NCBI GenBank assembly: GCA_963692465.1
Contig: OY829943.1
Location: forward strand, 3,038,001-3,102,000
Direction: 5' to 3'
Source: JAUZOB01 sp963692465
Lineage (GTDB): Bacteria; Bacteroidota; Bacteroidia; Bacteroidales; Prolixibacteraceae
DNA: 64,000 bases
A model generated the notes under the pieces. The model saw only the letters and a list, made by a program, of their open reading frames with translations, did no database searches and had not been told where the DNA came from. Position numbers and translations under genes: made by a program. Below, one piece after another: positions 54,189 through 63,370 of this stretch (positions within the stretch are counted from its first letter, which is position 1; each line of letters begins with the position of its first letter).

Positions 54189-55490
54189 TTAAAAAGCCTG
54201 GTCGATATACATTTGTAGCTGAGGACCTTCGGGTGAAGCCACTCCATCAACCCGAATAACCATCTTGTTGGCAAAGATTCTAAATCCAGCTCCTGCATCA
54301 TATTTCATGTCTTTATGAAGAGTCATTAAGGACCAATTCGGAGCAACCCGTCCACATTCAGCAAACGCAACGAGTTGAATCCATTCGGTTTTTACATGCA
54401 TCCATTCAAAAAATTTCCAGTTTCGCAACGGATTCCATTGTGGAATAATACGGTATTCAACAGATTGAATCATCGATGCGCAGTCATTAAACCTTGCTTC
54501 AGGATAACCTCTGAGACGAAAACGGCCTCCTAAATCAGCACCTAAAAAAGGAGAAGGGTGGTGAGTGTAGATTGTATTACCATCTTCGATGACAAAATCA
54601 TCCCAACGATTTATGTACCTTGACCATACATTAAAAGCCAGGGTTTGCTGCCTGAAATAATGAGTCGGAAGAGGAATATAACCACTGAAACTCCCCTCGT
54701 ACATACTGAATGTTGTTGAATTTGATGCACTTACTCCATTCCAGAACTTGAAGTAACTGGAGGTTCCTCGCGATGGATTATCTTTAAAATCGACATTTTC
54801 GTTCGATATTCCCACGGTGTATCCTAAATCCAGTACTTTCTGCGGACCAATTGGATCAGGAAATTTCATCTTCAGGTTTTGATAGAAGAAACTTGCTTCC
54901 AGAAAAGTTCTTCCTGACAAAAATGGATTTGCCTTTCTCAAAGAAGTTCCCATCCCCACAGGGATTCCCTTGAATAGAAACAGACTATCCAGAATGTGTT
55001 CTTTTCCGTAGCCGATAGGAAGCAGGAACCTAAATCGAAGTTCTCCGTCAATTTTATTACTGTGTATCTCGTAGAAATTTTTCTTGTTGGAATCGTTATT
55101 CCCCGCAGTTTCTGTTGGGTAATTTGGATTTGGCAGGTTAAAAACATCCAATGCCCCATAGTGTGCAATGTTGAGATTCGGAGAGAAGTAAAGTCGCTTA
55201 ATCCACGGAACCTGATAATTATTCATGCTGAAATACATGTAGCCGGAACGGTTACTACTAAGAAGTACAACCAGGTTTGAAGAGGTCTGTGGTTGAGATA
55301 TTCCACGGGTCGCAATATCTGCAGCAGCTGCTACACCTAGTGTCTGTAGATAGAATGCAAAGGGAATAACTGTGATTTTAGATCCGTGAGTCTGCACGGT
55401 ATCTGTTTTCTCTATAAGAATGTCTTGTGCATAGGCACTACTAAATAGGAAGAGAAAAAGTCCGATTGAAATACCAAGTATTTTAATCAT
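54189..55490 (-). CDS. Omp85-type (BamA/TamA-like) barrel protein without POTRA domains
   Basis: A 433-residue outer-membrane protein. The signal peptide ends AYAQD. There is no recognisable POTRA region: the barrel starts soon after residue 40. The conserved loop motif appears as GGRFRLRGYPEARF, comparable to the VRGF/Y motif of bacterial surface antigens, and the last strand ends MYIDQAF. It could be an assembly factor, a phospholipase-associated barrel or a surface antigen. I chose the Met at 55490; the Met at 55526 would leave 5 bases after the DjlA-like gene. Its position after coaE and the DnaJ-like gene, and before two barrels, suggests cotranscription with envelope genes. Confidence 0.78.
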   Translation of the reverse strand: MIKILGISIGLFLFLFSSAYAQDILIEKTDTVQTHGSKITVIPFAFYLQTLGVAAAADIATRGISQPQTSSNLVVLLSSNRSGYMYFSMNNYQVPWIKRLYFSPNLNIAHYGALDVFNLPNPNYPTETAGNNDSNKKNFYEIHSNKIDGELRFRFLLPIGYGKEHILDSLFLFKGIPVGMGTSLRKANPFLSGRTFLEASFFYQNLKMKFPDPIGPQKVLDLGYTVGISNENVDFKDNPSRGTSSYFKFWNGVSASNSTTFSMYEGSFSGYIPLPTHYFRQQTLAFNVWSRYINRWDDFVIEDGNTIYTHHPSPFLGADLGGRFRLRGYPEARFNDCASMIQSVEYRIIPQWNPLRNWKFFEWMHVKTEWIQLVAFAECGRVAPNWSLMTLHKDMKYDAGAGFRIFANKMVIRVDGVASPEGPQLQMYIDQAF

Positions 55491-55531
55491 GAATTGATTA
55501 TTGGTGTTATTCTGCATTCGCAGCATCTCAT

Positions 55532-56257
55532 TTATACCATGTTTTTTTCTTTTTTGATTGTTTCGTAGGCTTCGTTAACTTTTTGGAATTTTTCTTTTGC
55601 TGCATTTTGAAAATCTTCACCAAGATGAATTACTTTATCCGGATGATATTTAATGGCCATCTTTCGATAGGCTTTTTTTATTTCTTCAGGAGTTGCCATG
55701 GCACTTATCTCCAGAACCTGGTAAGCCCAGTCAGTTTTTGGAAAGAACATCGATTTAATCGAATCGTAATCGGGCTGGCTAACTCCCAGCTTGTAGGATA
55801 TTTGATCTATAACTTGTTCTTCTGCAGGGTCAAATACTCCATCCGCCTGAGCTATTCCGAATAGAAAATGCAATAATTGCAATCTCGAAGAATAGTCCAT
55901 ATTGGTTTTTATCTGCAAGCAGACTTCGTCTACCGGAATGCTTTGTTGAAGCAGGTCGTGTAAGATATGGACTGCTTCCTGAGCGGTACTCTCGTCAAAA
56001 GACTGACGGAAATAGTTTTTCACATAATCCAGTTCGGAGCGCATAATCTTTCCGTCAGCTTTCATGACGGCAGCAACCAGAACCAGTAAACTCATTGCGA
56101 AACCTCCGGGTGTTGTTTTTCTTCCATAGCCGACAGATTCGGCTGTCCCTTGTTGTTCTAACATTGCCCCAATGGCAAATCCTATAATTCCACCTATCGG
56201 ACCACCGCCAATGACCCATCCTAATCCACCGGCAATCCATTTAACGAATTTTCCCAT
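55532..56257 (-). CDS. TerB/J-domain protein (DjlA-like)
   Basis: A 241-residue co-chaperone. The N-terminus is a Gly-rich hydrophobic segment (VIGGGPIGGIIGFAIGA, about 15-32) that may insert into the membrane. A TerB-like helical domain follows (about 55-160; VMKADGKIMRSELDYVK and GVFDPAEEQVIDQI). The C-terminal J domain has the essential HPD in KYHPDKV, so it should stimulate DnaK ATPase. The architecture is that of DjlA. The start overlaps the coaE end by 17 bases, indicating cotranscription. Confidence 0.9.
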   Translation of the reverse strand: MGKFVKWIAGGLGWVIGGGPIGGIIGFAIGAMLEQQGTAESVGYGRKTTPGGFAMSLLVLVAAVMKADGKIMRSELDYVKNYFRQSFDESTAQEAVHILHDLLQQSIPVDEVCLQIKTNMDYSSRLQLLHFLFGIAQADGVFDPAEEQVIDQISYKLGVSQPDYDSIKSMFFPKTDWAYQVLEISAMATPEEIKKAYRKMAIKYHPDKVIHLGEDFQNAAKEKFQKVNEAYETIKKEKNMV

Positions 56258-56840
56258 ACAATCTTATTTCCTTATCTATATTAACAATCTGTGGCACTAA
56301 AAGTTCGGCCTCATTATTTGTTGTAATCACAAAGTCTGACCGGCTGATTTTTTCTTCGTCGGTCCATTGGTTTTTCATTCGGTCCAGCACCTGTTGCCGG
56401 GTACAGGAATCCCGTTGCATAACCCGTTTTATTCTAAGTTCGATCGGAGCGGTTACGGTAATTGTCAGGTCGACAAAACGGGAACCGCCGCTTTCGAATA
56501 ATATAGCTGCTTCTTCGAGTACATAAGCTGAATTTTGCTGTTGTGCCCATTGTTCAAAATCTTTTCTTACTTCGGGATGGACAATATTGTTTAGTCTTTT
56601 GAGCAGATCGGGGCGATTAAAGACCACTCTGGAAAGGAAGTCTCGGTTTAAACTTCCTTCAGGTGTATAGGTTTCCGCCCCAAAATATATTATAAGTTGA
56701 TCCCGGATATACTGATTGGTATTCATCAATCTTTTGGCTTCCTGATCTGCACCGTAGATCGGAATGCCCAAGTGTGAGAACACCTCGCATACAAATGATT
56801 TTCCGCTTCCTATTCCTCCGGTGATACCGACTTTTAACAT
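56241..56840 (-). CDS. coaE: Dephospho-CoA kinase
   Basis: Phosphorylates the 3'-hydroxyl of dephospho-CoA, the last step of coenzyme A synthesis. The P-loop is GITGGIGSGKSFVCEVF, followed by PIYGADQEAKRLM (substrate region) and the lid region RVMQRDSCTRQQVLDRM. The 199 residues are the normal length. It begins 11 bases after ybbR and overlaps the DjlA-like gene. Confidence 0.97.
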   Translation of the reverse strand: MLKVGITGGIGSGKSFVCEVFSHLGIPIYGADQEAKRLMNTNQYIRDQLIIYFGAETYTPEGSLNRDFLSRVVFNRPDLLKRLNNIVHPEVRKDFEQWAQQQNSAYVLEEAAILFESGGSRFVDLTITVTAPIELRIKRVMQRDSCTRQQVLDRMKNQWTDEEKISRSDFVITTNNEAELLVPQIVNIDKEIRLYGKIR

Positions 56841-56851
56841 GAATGAGAGAT

Positions 56852-57856
56852 TTATCTTTTTTCGATGAGATATTCCACCTTGAGAGGTGAGTATGAAAAA
56901 TGAGAAATGGCACTTGGCTTATTTTCAATAAGGACCGGTAGTTTTTTGAGATCTTTATTCTCTTTCAAAAGATTATAATCAACGGTAGCAGTGAAATTGT
57001 TGGCATGTATCTTTGGAAATTGACTCAACGGAAGCATACAGGTTAGCGTAATATGCGATGGGAATATTTTTAAATCATAACCGGGCGGAATATTTCTAAC
57101 CTGGACCGGAATGTAAAGTTTACTTTCAGTCACTTGTTCTACCGGAATTGTCACCTCTATTTTAGATTGCCTGCATGACAGGTTTTTCGCGAGATTGAGG
57201 GTTGATTCATATTGAATATTCCGATTTGCTTTTTGAATGCTTTTATACTCGGTATAGATTGCCTTCAGTGCATTAATCTTAGAAACCGGACCCTTAACAA
57301 CCACGTAAGCCGGTTTTGCCGTTGCTGCTCCGAATTGTTCAAACTGGCGTTCTGTCTCAAGGTCAAAAGAAGGAATTACCGGAACTTTTTTTTCTGCTGT
57401 CGCCTCAAAGCGTAAATACAAAGCTTCCGGTTCAATGGATTGTACCCTGACATCTGAACTCAACTGTGCTCCTATCTGAGAGATATACTGATCGGTTTTT
57501 ATTTCAGCCAAGGCAATGGTTCCCTGGTCTACGGTGTTGCCCGAAAAATCACTCAAATCGAAGGTGAGTGGGTAAAGGGAGAGTTTCATCTTATAACGAA
57601 GTAACGAAAACCCGTATCCGTTGACTCTGAGGGAGAGTCTATCGGGCATATCGCTCACTAGTATTTTATTTTGGGGCGGATTAACAAATCGGACCGGAAG
57701 GGTAACGACGGTATTGTAATCTTTGCTCAGTGCGTCAAGAAACCAAAAGACTGAAGCGATCATAACACAAACAAGATAGGCAAATAGCTTTCTCCCTGTT
57801 TTGTTACGGATGGTTCTTAAATACCCTTTCAGTCGTTGGATGAATTTGCTTTTCAT
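56852..57856 (-). CDS. YbbR-domain protein
   Basis: A 334-residue protein anchored by one N-terminal helix (LFAYLVCVMIASVFWFLDAL, residues 24-43), with YbbR-like beta domains outside. Strand motifs include LPVRFVNPPQ, YVVKGPVSKI and IPVQVRNIPPGY. YbbR proteins (CdaR in Firmicutes) can regulate the diadenylate cyclase CdaA, but here no cdaA is adjacent; the ybbR-coaE neighbourhood is common in Bacteroidota. A terminator separates it from yajC. Confidence 0.9.
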   Translation of the reverse strand: MKSKFIQRLKGYLRTIRNKTGRKLFAYLVCVMIASVFWFLDALSKDYNTVVTLPVRFVNPPQNKILVSDMPDRLSLRVNGYGFSLLRYKMKLSLYPLTFDLSDFSGNTVDQGTIALAEIKTDQYISQIGAQLSSDVRVQSIEPEALYLRFEATAEKKVPVIPSFDLETERQFEQFGAATAKPAYVVVKGPVSKINALKAIYTEYKSIQKANRNIQYESTLNLAKNLSCRQSKIEVTIPVEQVTESKLYIPVQVRNIPPGYDLKIFPSHITLTCMLPLSQFPKIHANNFTATVDYNLLKENKDLKKLPVLIENKPSAISHFSYSPLKVEYLIEKR

Positions 57857-57873
57857 GTACCCAAAGGTAAAAT

Positions 57874-57902
57874 AAAAAAGCTGGCGTAAACCAGCCTTTT
57901 TT
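57874..57902 (-). terminator. Terminator between yajC and ybbR
   Basis: GCTGG (57880-57884) pairs with CCAGC (57891-57895) around a 6-base loop. On the minus strand it is followed by TTTTTT then AT-rich sequence. The stem is short, so read-through into ybbR is likely. Confidence 0.65.
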
Positions 57903-57903
57903 A

Positions 57904-58227
57904 TTATTTCTGAGCAACGCCTTCGCTGTCGGAGAAGTCTTTTACCAAACTGGCTTTATCGACTTTGATCTTAACGTTTTCGTCAATTTGAATTAGAACG
58001 GTTGTTTCTTTGACTTCTAAGATTTTGCCATAGATGCCACCGATTGTAACAATTTTATCTCCTTTTTGAAGGCTGGTTCTGAATTTCTTTAATTCCTTTT
58101 GTTTTTTTGCTTGTGGTCTGATCATGAAAAGCCAGAAAATAACCATCATGACAAGTAACATTAGCCAGAATCCATAAGGGTTTTGCTGACCTCCATTAAC
58201 TTGGAGAAGAAGTGAAGTGTAAGCCAT
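57904..58227 (-). CDS. yajC: Preprotein translocase accessory subunit YajC
   Basis: A 107-residue inner-membrane protein associating with SecDF. A single helix (MLLVMMVIFWLFMIRPQ, about 22-38) is followed by the conserved KKQKELKKF basic stretch and a small KOW-like beta domain (LQKGDKIVTIGGIYGKI). It is part of the nusB-DUF1573-yajC unit typical of Bacteroidota. Confidence 0.95.
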   Translation of the reverse strand: MAYTSLLLQVNGGQQNPYGFWLMLLVMMVIFWLFMIRPQAKKQKELKKFRTSLQKGDKIVTIGGIYGKILEVKETTVLIQIDENVKIKVDKASLVKDFSDSEGVAQK

Positions 58228-58249
58228 GTTTTCTTTTTTAGGTTAAAAT

Positions 58250-58666
58250 TTATTTTACGTTTCCTATTAGTGTCAATTCTTTTTGATGTTCCAGAGTATT
58301 GGCATAAACCGTTACCATTTTGAAAAGATCTCCACTTTCGCCGGAAGTGTTTAAGGTCGTTTCTATGCGTCCTTCCTGTCCGGGCTGAATGGCTGTTTGA
58401 GGCCATTTTACGTTGGTGCAACTACAGCCTGCGTCAACTTTTTGGATGCGCAAATCCTTTCCTCCGGTGTTTTTAAAAACAAAGGTGTAAGACACTACAT
58501 CACCCTGTCCCAGATCTCCAAAATTATGCATTTCTTCTGAAAAAGCAAAGGTTGGAGGGGTATTCGAATATTTTGGTTTAATATTTTTTGATACGGCCGG
58601 GTTATGACATCCCCACAGAAAGGTCCCGACCAGGAGGAAAACGAAGATGATCCACAGTCTTTTCAT
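58250..58666 (-). CDS. DUF1573 lipoprotein
   Basis: A 138-residue lipoprotein with lipobox LVGTFLWGC (Cys at about 20). The rest is one Ig-like DUF1573 domain with the hallmark HNFGDLGQGD, FKNTGGKDLRI and AGCSCTNVKWP motifs, the latter including two close cysteines. The function is unknown, though this family is very frequent between nusB and yajC in Bacteroidota. Its ATG overlaps the nusB stop (ATGA). Confidence 0.92.
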   Translation of the reverse strand: MKRLWIIFVFLLVGTFLWGCHNPAVSKNIKPKYSNTPPTFAFSEEMHNFGDLGQGDVVSYTFVFKNTGGKDLRIQKVDAGCSCTNVKWPQTAIQPGQEGRIETTLNTSGESGDLFKMVTVYANTLEHQKELTLIGNVK

Positions 58667-59622
58667 GCTGAGACTTCTTCTCCCATCAGTCCGCGTCCTG
58701 CTTTTTGGACTAATCCCTCATCTTTCAAGTCTTTCAGTATCTTATCCAGTATTCCGTTAATAAACGTACTGCTTCGTTCTGTGCTGTAATATTTTGATAG
58801 TTCAATATACTCGTTCAATGAGACTTTCGTCGGAATTGAGACAAACTCAATGAATTCGGTAATGGCCAATTCCATAAGTAGCATGTCCATAAAAGCAATT
58901 CTTTCAACGTCCCAGTTGCTCAGGTGATTTTCAATAATCTCCCGGTTCCGGTCGTGATTAACAATTACTTTGCGATATAAGTCGCGGGCAAAATTGTAAT
59001 CTTCCTCATCCTTGAACATGGGTAGGATAGGTTGGGTATCGGGACTTTCTTCGTTGAATTTTTTTAAGGTTTTCACAATCATACTGACCGTAAATTCAAC
59101 ATCATCGTTCCAGTAGATACTTTGTTCTTCCAGTGTGGTGTATAAGTCATCGCATTCGGGAATAATGCGGATAAACATTCGATCGACAAATTTTCGGTCT
59201 TCGGTAAAATTTGTTTCAGGAAGAGCTATATACTCCTGATAAGAAGACGATAGGATCATCTCGTTATAGAGTTTCCTGATCAGTTCCGGGTAGTTAACCC
59301 AACTTAGTTTATTGTTCTCAAGGTAAGTGTTTAGTCCGATGTTATCCCGTAATTTATGGATTAGCCGGTTATCGACGAAACGGGTATTGGGATTTAACTC
59401 TTCAGTAGATGGAATAAATTTACGTTTTCCGGCCTCGATTTTCTTTTGTCCGTAATTTTGTAATTCTACAGCCAGACTAATCAGCAAATGATAAAGATCG
59501 TAAGTTTTTTGGATACTAAAGAAGAGTTCTTTTTCGGAGTTTTGTAAGGATTTATCCGGCGAGGAATAGAATGCATACAGTATCTGTAAGGCTTTGATAC
59601 GGATAATTCGTCGATTAATCAT
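58663..59622 (-). CDS. nusB: NusB-family transcription antitermination protein, long form
   Basis: Binds boxA RNA with NusE/S10 during rRNA transcription. The C-terminal NusB fold (about 185-300) has LYRKVIVNHDRNREIIENHL-type helices, WDVERIAFMDMLLMELAI and IPTKVSLNEYIELSKYY, ending in the usual helix. At 319 residues it is about twice the size of E. coli NusB, because of an N-terminal extension of helices; this long form is normal for Bacteroidota. It begins with INRRIIRIKALQILYAF. It is the first gene of the nusB-DUF1573-yajC set. Confidence 0.93.
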   Translation of the reverse strand: MINRRIIRIKALQILYAFYSSPDKSLQNSEKELFFSIQKTYDLYHLLISLAVELQNYGQKKIEAGKRKFIPSTEELNPNTRFVDNRLIHKLRDNIGLNTYLENNKLSWVNYPELIRKLYNEMILSSSYQEYIALPETNFTEDRKFVDRMFIRIIPECDDLYTTLEEQSIYWNDDVEFTVSMIVKTLKKFNEESPDTQPILPMFKDEEDYNFARDLYRKVIVNHDRNREIIENHLSNWDVERIAFMDMLLMELAITEFIEFVSIPTKVSLNEYIELSKYYSTERSSTFINGILDKILKDLKDEGLVQKAGRGLMGEEVSA

Positions 59623-59707
59623 TTAGAAGAACTTTTATAAATTAGCACATTTCAATGGGGACAAAGATACAAATTTTCGGAAAATACGGATAGTCGTTTC
59701 CTGTTTT

Positions 59708-60430
59708 TCAAGAGAAAGGGGGAGGTAGTTGCTCTTCTGTTGAATTGTTAGCATCCGGATTCTCCACGTCCGGCTCCTCGTTTGAATTCTCATCCGGTTC
59801 CTCCTCCCATTCGAATTTCTGGCGTTTTGGGCCTCTGTGGCGATAGATTAGTGCAAGAAAGAAGCCGGTAAAAGCGCCTCCAAGATGTCCTTCCCAGGAG
59901 AGGGCGTCTTCTAACGGAAATATTCCCCAGAACATGCTTCCGTACAGGAATGCCACAATTAGTGCAATAGTTAGTAATTTGAGTTGGTTTCGGAATATTC
60001 CGCTGAAGAATAGGAATGAAGCCATTCCGTAAATTAGTCCGCTTGCCCCGATATGCCAGGCAGGACGACCTGTAACCCAGACAAATATTCCACCGCAGAA
60101 ATAGATGATCCAAAAAATACGGTAAGCCAGACCTCTGTAAAAATAGTTGAGCGCAACGGCTAAAATCAGAAACGGCAACGTGTTGGCCATCAAATGACCA
60201 TAGCTGCCATGAATCAATGGAGCCGTCAGAATCCCGGTCAGTGCATGATAATCGAGCGGGTAAATGCCTAACCGATAGAGTTGAATGTTGAAAAGAGACT
60301 CGCTGATTTTTAATGCCCAGCACAGCCCGATGAAAAAAAGCGGAAAGAGTAGACTGTATCTGAATACTTTCTTTTCCTGTTCTTTTTTCACCAGACTGTT
60401 ATCATCCGGATAGAAACCGAATAGAGGCAT
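59708..60430 (-). CDS. Rhomboid family intramembrane serine protease
   Basis: A six-to-seven helix membrane protease of 240 residues. The catalytic Ser is in GASGLIYGMASF and the His in EGHLGGAFTGFF. The L1 loop/helix 2 has APLIHGSYGHLMANTLPFL (His-X-Asn type). The C-terminal 35 residues are acidic and Asn-rich, probably disordered in the cytoplasm. The substrate is unknown. It lies 4 bases after the threonine aldolase gene, so the two are cotranscribed despite unrelated functions. Confidence 0.92.
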   Translation of the reverse strand: MPLFGFYPDDNSLVKKEQEKKVFRYSLLFPLFFIGLCWALKISESLFNIQLYRLGIYPLDYHALTGILTAPLIHGSYGHLMANTLPFLILAVALNYFYRGLAYRIFWIIYFCGGIFVWVTGRPAWHIGASGLIYGMASFLFFSGIFRNQLKLLTIALIVAFLYGSMFWGIFPLEDALSWEGHLGGAFTGFFLALIYRHRGPKRQKFEWEEEPDENSNEEPDVENPDANNSTEEQLPPPFS

Positions 60431-60434
60431 ATTT

Positions 60435-61460
60435 TTACGATAAGCTACGAATTAATTCTGCAAATTTAAGTACATCTTCTTCTTGCGTGTCGAAAGAAGC
60501 CATCCAGCGAACTTCTGAAGTATTTTCATCAGTTATATAAAAGCAGTATTCTTCCTGAAGCCTGGCAATCATGTGTTTAGGAATGATTGCAAAAACCCCG
60601 TTGGCATCAACCGGATGAGTTATTGTAATTCCGGGAATGTCTTTTACTTTATCATAGAGCAGCTTAGCCATTCGATTGGCGTTGTCTGCGTTTCGTTTCC
60701 AAAGTTGATTATTAAAATAGGCGAGAAACTGGGCTCCGATAAAACGCATTTTAGAGTATAACTGCGTTTCCTGTTTCCTGAAATACTTGGCATATTTCGA
60801 AACCTCAGGGTTAAAGAATAGGATTGCCTCGCCAAACAGCATTCCGTTTTTTGTACCGCCAACTGAAACAGCATCAACGCCGGCATCAACGGTAAAGGCC
60901 CGGAATGGAAGGTTTAGTGCGACTGCTGCATTAGCTAAGCGGGCGCCATCCATGTAAACCAGTAAGCCGTATTGGTGTGCCAGATCGCAAATGGCCTTAA
61001 CCTCTGCAACGGTATAAACCGTTCCGACTTCTGTAACTTCTGCAATTGAAATGATACCGGGCTGACTGTGGTGTTGATCGCCGAAACCATGTAGATAAGG
61101 TTCGATTAGTTCCGGAGAAAGTTTTCCGTCCTTGGTAGGGATCGGAACGAGAGAACAAGAAGTGAAATGAACCGGAGCACCGCATTCTTCTGTTTGAATG
61201 TGAGCAATATCGGCACAGATAATACAATTAAAAGAACGTGTCAGAACCTTAAGACTTAATACGTTAGCCCCAGTTCCGTTAAACACGAAGTAAACGTCGG
61301 TGTTTTCACCGAACTCTTCTTTAAACCGCCCAACGGCTCTACGCGTTATGTCGTCATCTCCATAACTCTGCACATGACCAATGTTGGCCTTTGCAATGGC
61401 GTCAAGAATCTCCGGATGTATTCCGGAGTTGTTGTCGCTTGTAAATCCTCTTAAATTCAT
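60435..61460 (-). CDS. ltaE: Low-specificity L-threonine aldolase
   Basis: A PLP enzyme splitting L-threonine/allo-threonine into glycine and acetaldehyde. The 341 residues show the fold-type I landmarks: FNGTGANVLSLK, the YMDGARLANAA segment that binds PLP through Asp, and the PLP lysine in SVGGTKNGM. The start MNLRGFTSDN is typical. It is followed 4 bases later by the rhomboid gene. Confidence 0.92.
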   Translation of the reverse strand: MNLRGFTSDNNSGIHPEILDAIAKANIGHVQSYGDDDITRRAVGRFKEEFGENTDVYFVFNGTGANVLSLKVLTRSFNCIICADIAHIQTEECGAPVHFTSCSLVPIPTKDGKLSPELIEPYLHGFGDQHHSQPGIISIAEVTEVGTVYTVAEVKAICDLAHQYGLLVYMDGARLANAAVALNLPFRAFTVDAGVDAVSVGGTKNGMLFGEAILFFNPEVSKYAKYFRKQETQLYSKMRFIGAQFLAYFNNQLWKRNADNANRMAKLLYDKVKDIPGITITHPVDANGVFAIIPKHMIARLQEEYCFYITDENTSEVRWMASFDTQEEDVLKFAELIRSLS

Positions 61461-61579
61461 AATTTTTCAATCAATTTTTAAAGGTCGCAAAATTGCAAAA
61501 AACTGATAAAAGAGGGAATAGAAGTTTAGTTAAAAAGGGGAAAGATCCTTATTGTGGGGGCTATCTTAATTTTTTATTA

Positions 61580-63070
61580 TCATTTTGGAGCATAAGAAGT
61601 CCATTCCCGTAAAATTTCGTTCGCAACAATTTTTGCTGAAGCCAGACAAAGGGGTATTCCGCCTCCCGGATGAACGCTGCCTCCGGTAAAATATAAATTG
61701 CTGATACGGCGGTGGAAATTAGGGTGCCGGTAGAAAGTGGTATAAGCACAGTCGGAACTATTGCCGTAGATCGATCCTTGCCAGGAACCGGTGGTTTTCT
61801 CAATATCCTCCGGATTGAGTATCCTTTCAAAACGGATATGCGGTTGGATGTCGGTATTTAGTATTCTATTCAATTTTCGGATGACAGCCTCTCTCGTTCG
61901 GTTTATCAGATTAACCCAATCTTGTCCGTAATTGGATGGGGCGTTAACCATCACAAACCAGTTTTCACAACCGATAGGTGCGTCACCCGGCAATCGTTTA
62001 GAACTTACGTAAAGATATATAGACGGATCGTCGGAAATGGTTTTCTGCTCGAAGATGCAATCGAATTCCTCTTTATAGGATTTTGCAAAGAAGTAGTTAT
62101 GAAGGTCTGTTTGGTCGAACTGATCATCTATTCCCCAGTAAAAGATAATAGCCGAAGACGAACGACGTGGATGACTAATGGATTCGGGTATGGGGTATTC
62201 GATGAGCTGTTGTTTATAGAAGGAATAGATATCGGTGTCATTGACAACAACATCGTAAGCCAGTTCTTCTCCTTGCACCCGTATTCCCGATACATGGTCA
62301 TCTCTTGTCATGACTTTTTCGACCGGAGTGTTCAGGTGTAGGTTTACGCCATGGCGTTGGGCTAATTCTGTTAGTGTTTTGACGATAGAATACATCCCTT
62401 TCTCCGGATAATAGGTCCCGTGGTTGTATTCGATTGACGGGATGACTTTCAGCATTGCAGGTACCTGATAAGGGTTGGATCCGACATGTACGGCAAAATG
62501 GTCGAATATCTGAACCAGATTTGGGGACTGGAAAGAGGACCGGTTTCGCTCGTGAAGTGACTTGTGGGCATCAAACTGGAAGAGGCGGAGAATCAAAGGA
62601 ATATTTTCTATCTTCAGAAGACGGGTGATGTGTTGAAATGGACTGAAGATGAAAACTTTGGAGCAAATATCATAAAGTTTACCACTTTCTTTCAGATAGC
62701 GGAACAGATGCTGGGGATCTTCGCCGAGCTTTTCGGATATTTCTTCAGCAAAGCGGTTTATATCGCTCCATGCATTGATAACGGTACCGTCTTCGAAGAA
62801 ATAGCGGCAAGTATTTTCTAACTTTTGATAGTTGAAACACAATGATGCATTTTCTCCGCATAAAGTAAATAACTCGTCAACCAGTTCGGGCAAAGTGAAC
62901 AGTGACGGGCCGGTATCGAAACGAAAACCATCGTTCCGGAATTCATAGATTTTGCCTCCTGTATAATTGTTTTTTTCATACAGGTCAACATCATAACCCA
63001 TTCGAACGAGGCGAATGGCAATTGCAATTCCTGCAATTCCGGAACCGATAATTGCAGCTTTTGGTCTCAT
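61580..63070 (-). CDS. CrtI-type phytoene desaturase family oxidoreductase
   Basis: An FAD-dependent desaturase of 496 residues, likely acting on a carotenoid or related polyene. The start has the dinucleotide-binding motif AIIGSGIAGIAIAIRL and GGKIYEFRNDGFRFDTGPS. The C-terminal signature GGSVHPGGGIPLCLASAK identifies the CrtI family. I start at MRPKAAII (63070). No crtB, crtY or polyene cluster gene is nearby, so it may be an orphan copy or work with distant partners; CrtD- or CrtO-type activity is possible. Upstream lie a TATATTTG box and four 11-bp repeats. Confidence 0.87.
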   Translation of the reverse strand: MRPKAAIIGSGIAGIAIAIRLVRMGYDVDLYEKNNYTGGKIYEFRNDGFRFDTGPSLFTLPELVDELFTLCGENASLCFNYQKLENTCRYFFEDGTVINAWSDINRFAEEISEKLGEDPQHLFRYLKESGKLYDICSKVFIFSPFQHITRLLKIENIPLILRLFQFDAHKSLHERNRSSFQSPNLVQIFDHFAVHVGSNPYQVPAMLKVIPSIEYNHGTYYPEKGMYSIVKTLTELAQRHGVNLHLNTPVEKVMTRDDHVSGIRVQGEELAYDVVVNDTDIYSFYKQQLIEYPIPESISHPRRSSSAIIFYWGIDDQFDQTDLHNYFFAKSYKEEFDCIFEQKTISDDPSIYLYVSSKRLPGDAPIGCENWFVMVNAPSNYGQDWVNLINRTREAVIRKLNRILNTDIQPHIRFERILNPEDIEKTTGSWQGSIYGNSSDCAYTTFYRHPNFHRRISNLYFTGGSVHPGGGIPLCLASAKIVANEILREWTSYAPK

Positions 63071-63088
63071 GATTTTAACGATTTTTAG

Positions 63089-63096
63089 CAAATATA
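63089..63096 (-). promoter_or_regulatory. Candidate -7 box of the crtI-type gene
   Basis: TATATTTG on the minus strand matches TAnnTTTG exactly, about 19 bases before the chosen start. No TTTG is found at -33 spacing, as expected for a promoter that needs an activator. Confidence 0.45.
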
Positions 63097-63154
63097 ACAT
63101 TATTCGGGATAGATTAATTAGAATATTCTATTCAATCATAATAGGGGTTCGTCT

Positions 63155-63198
63155 ACCCTTTACTTACCCTTCACTTACCCTTTCTTTACCCATAGGGT
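63155..63198. repeat. Four 11-bp-phased ACCC repeats between crtI-type and WYL genes
   Basis: Units ACCCTTTACTT, ACCCTTCACTT, ACCCTTTCTTT and ACCCATAGGGT begin at 63155, 63166, 63177 and 63188, exactly 11 bases apart. The last unit is itself an inverted repeat, ACCC-ATA-GGGT. The block lies about 60-100 bases upstream of the crtI-type -7 box, on one DNA face with near one-turn phasing. This suits a cooperatively bound regulator. Confidence 0.7.
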
Positions 63199-63370
63199 AA
63201 TTGAAAGGTAGGTTAACGGGAAGCTAGTTGTAGTTGGGTTTATTAAGAAAGTTTCGTGAAATTAATTTATGAAAAAGAGAACCATGAAAAGGATGGATGT
63301 GTACATTTGGTAATATTCAATACATAAGGTTTAACAGCGATTGCATTCTTTCTATTTAAAACTAACTAAT

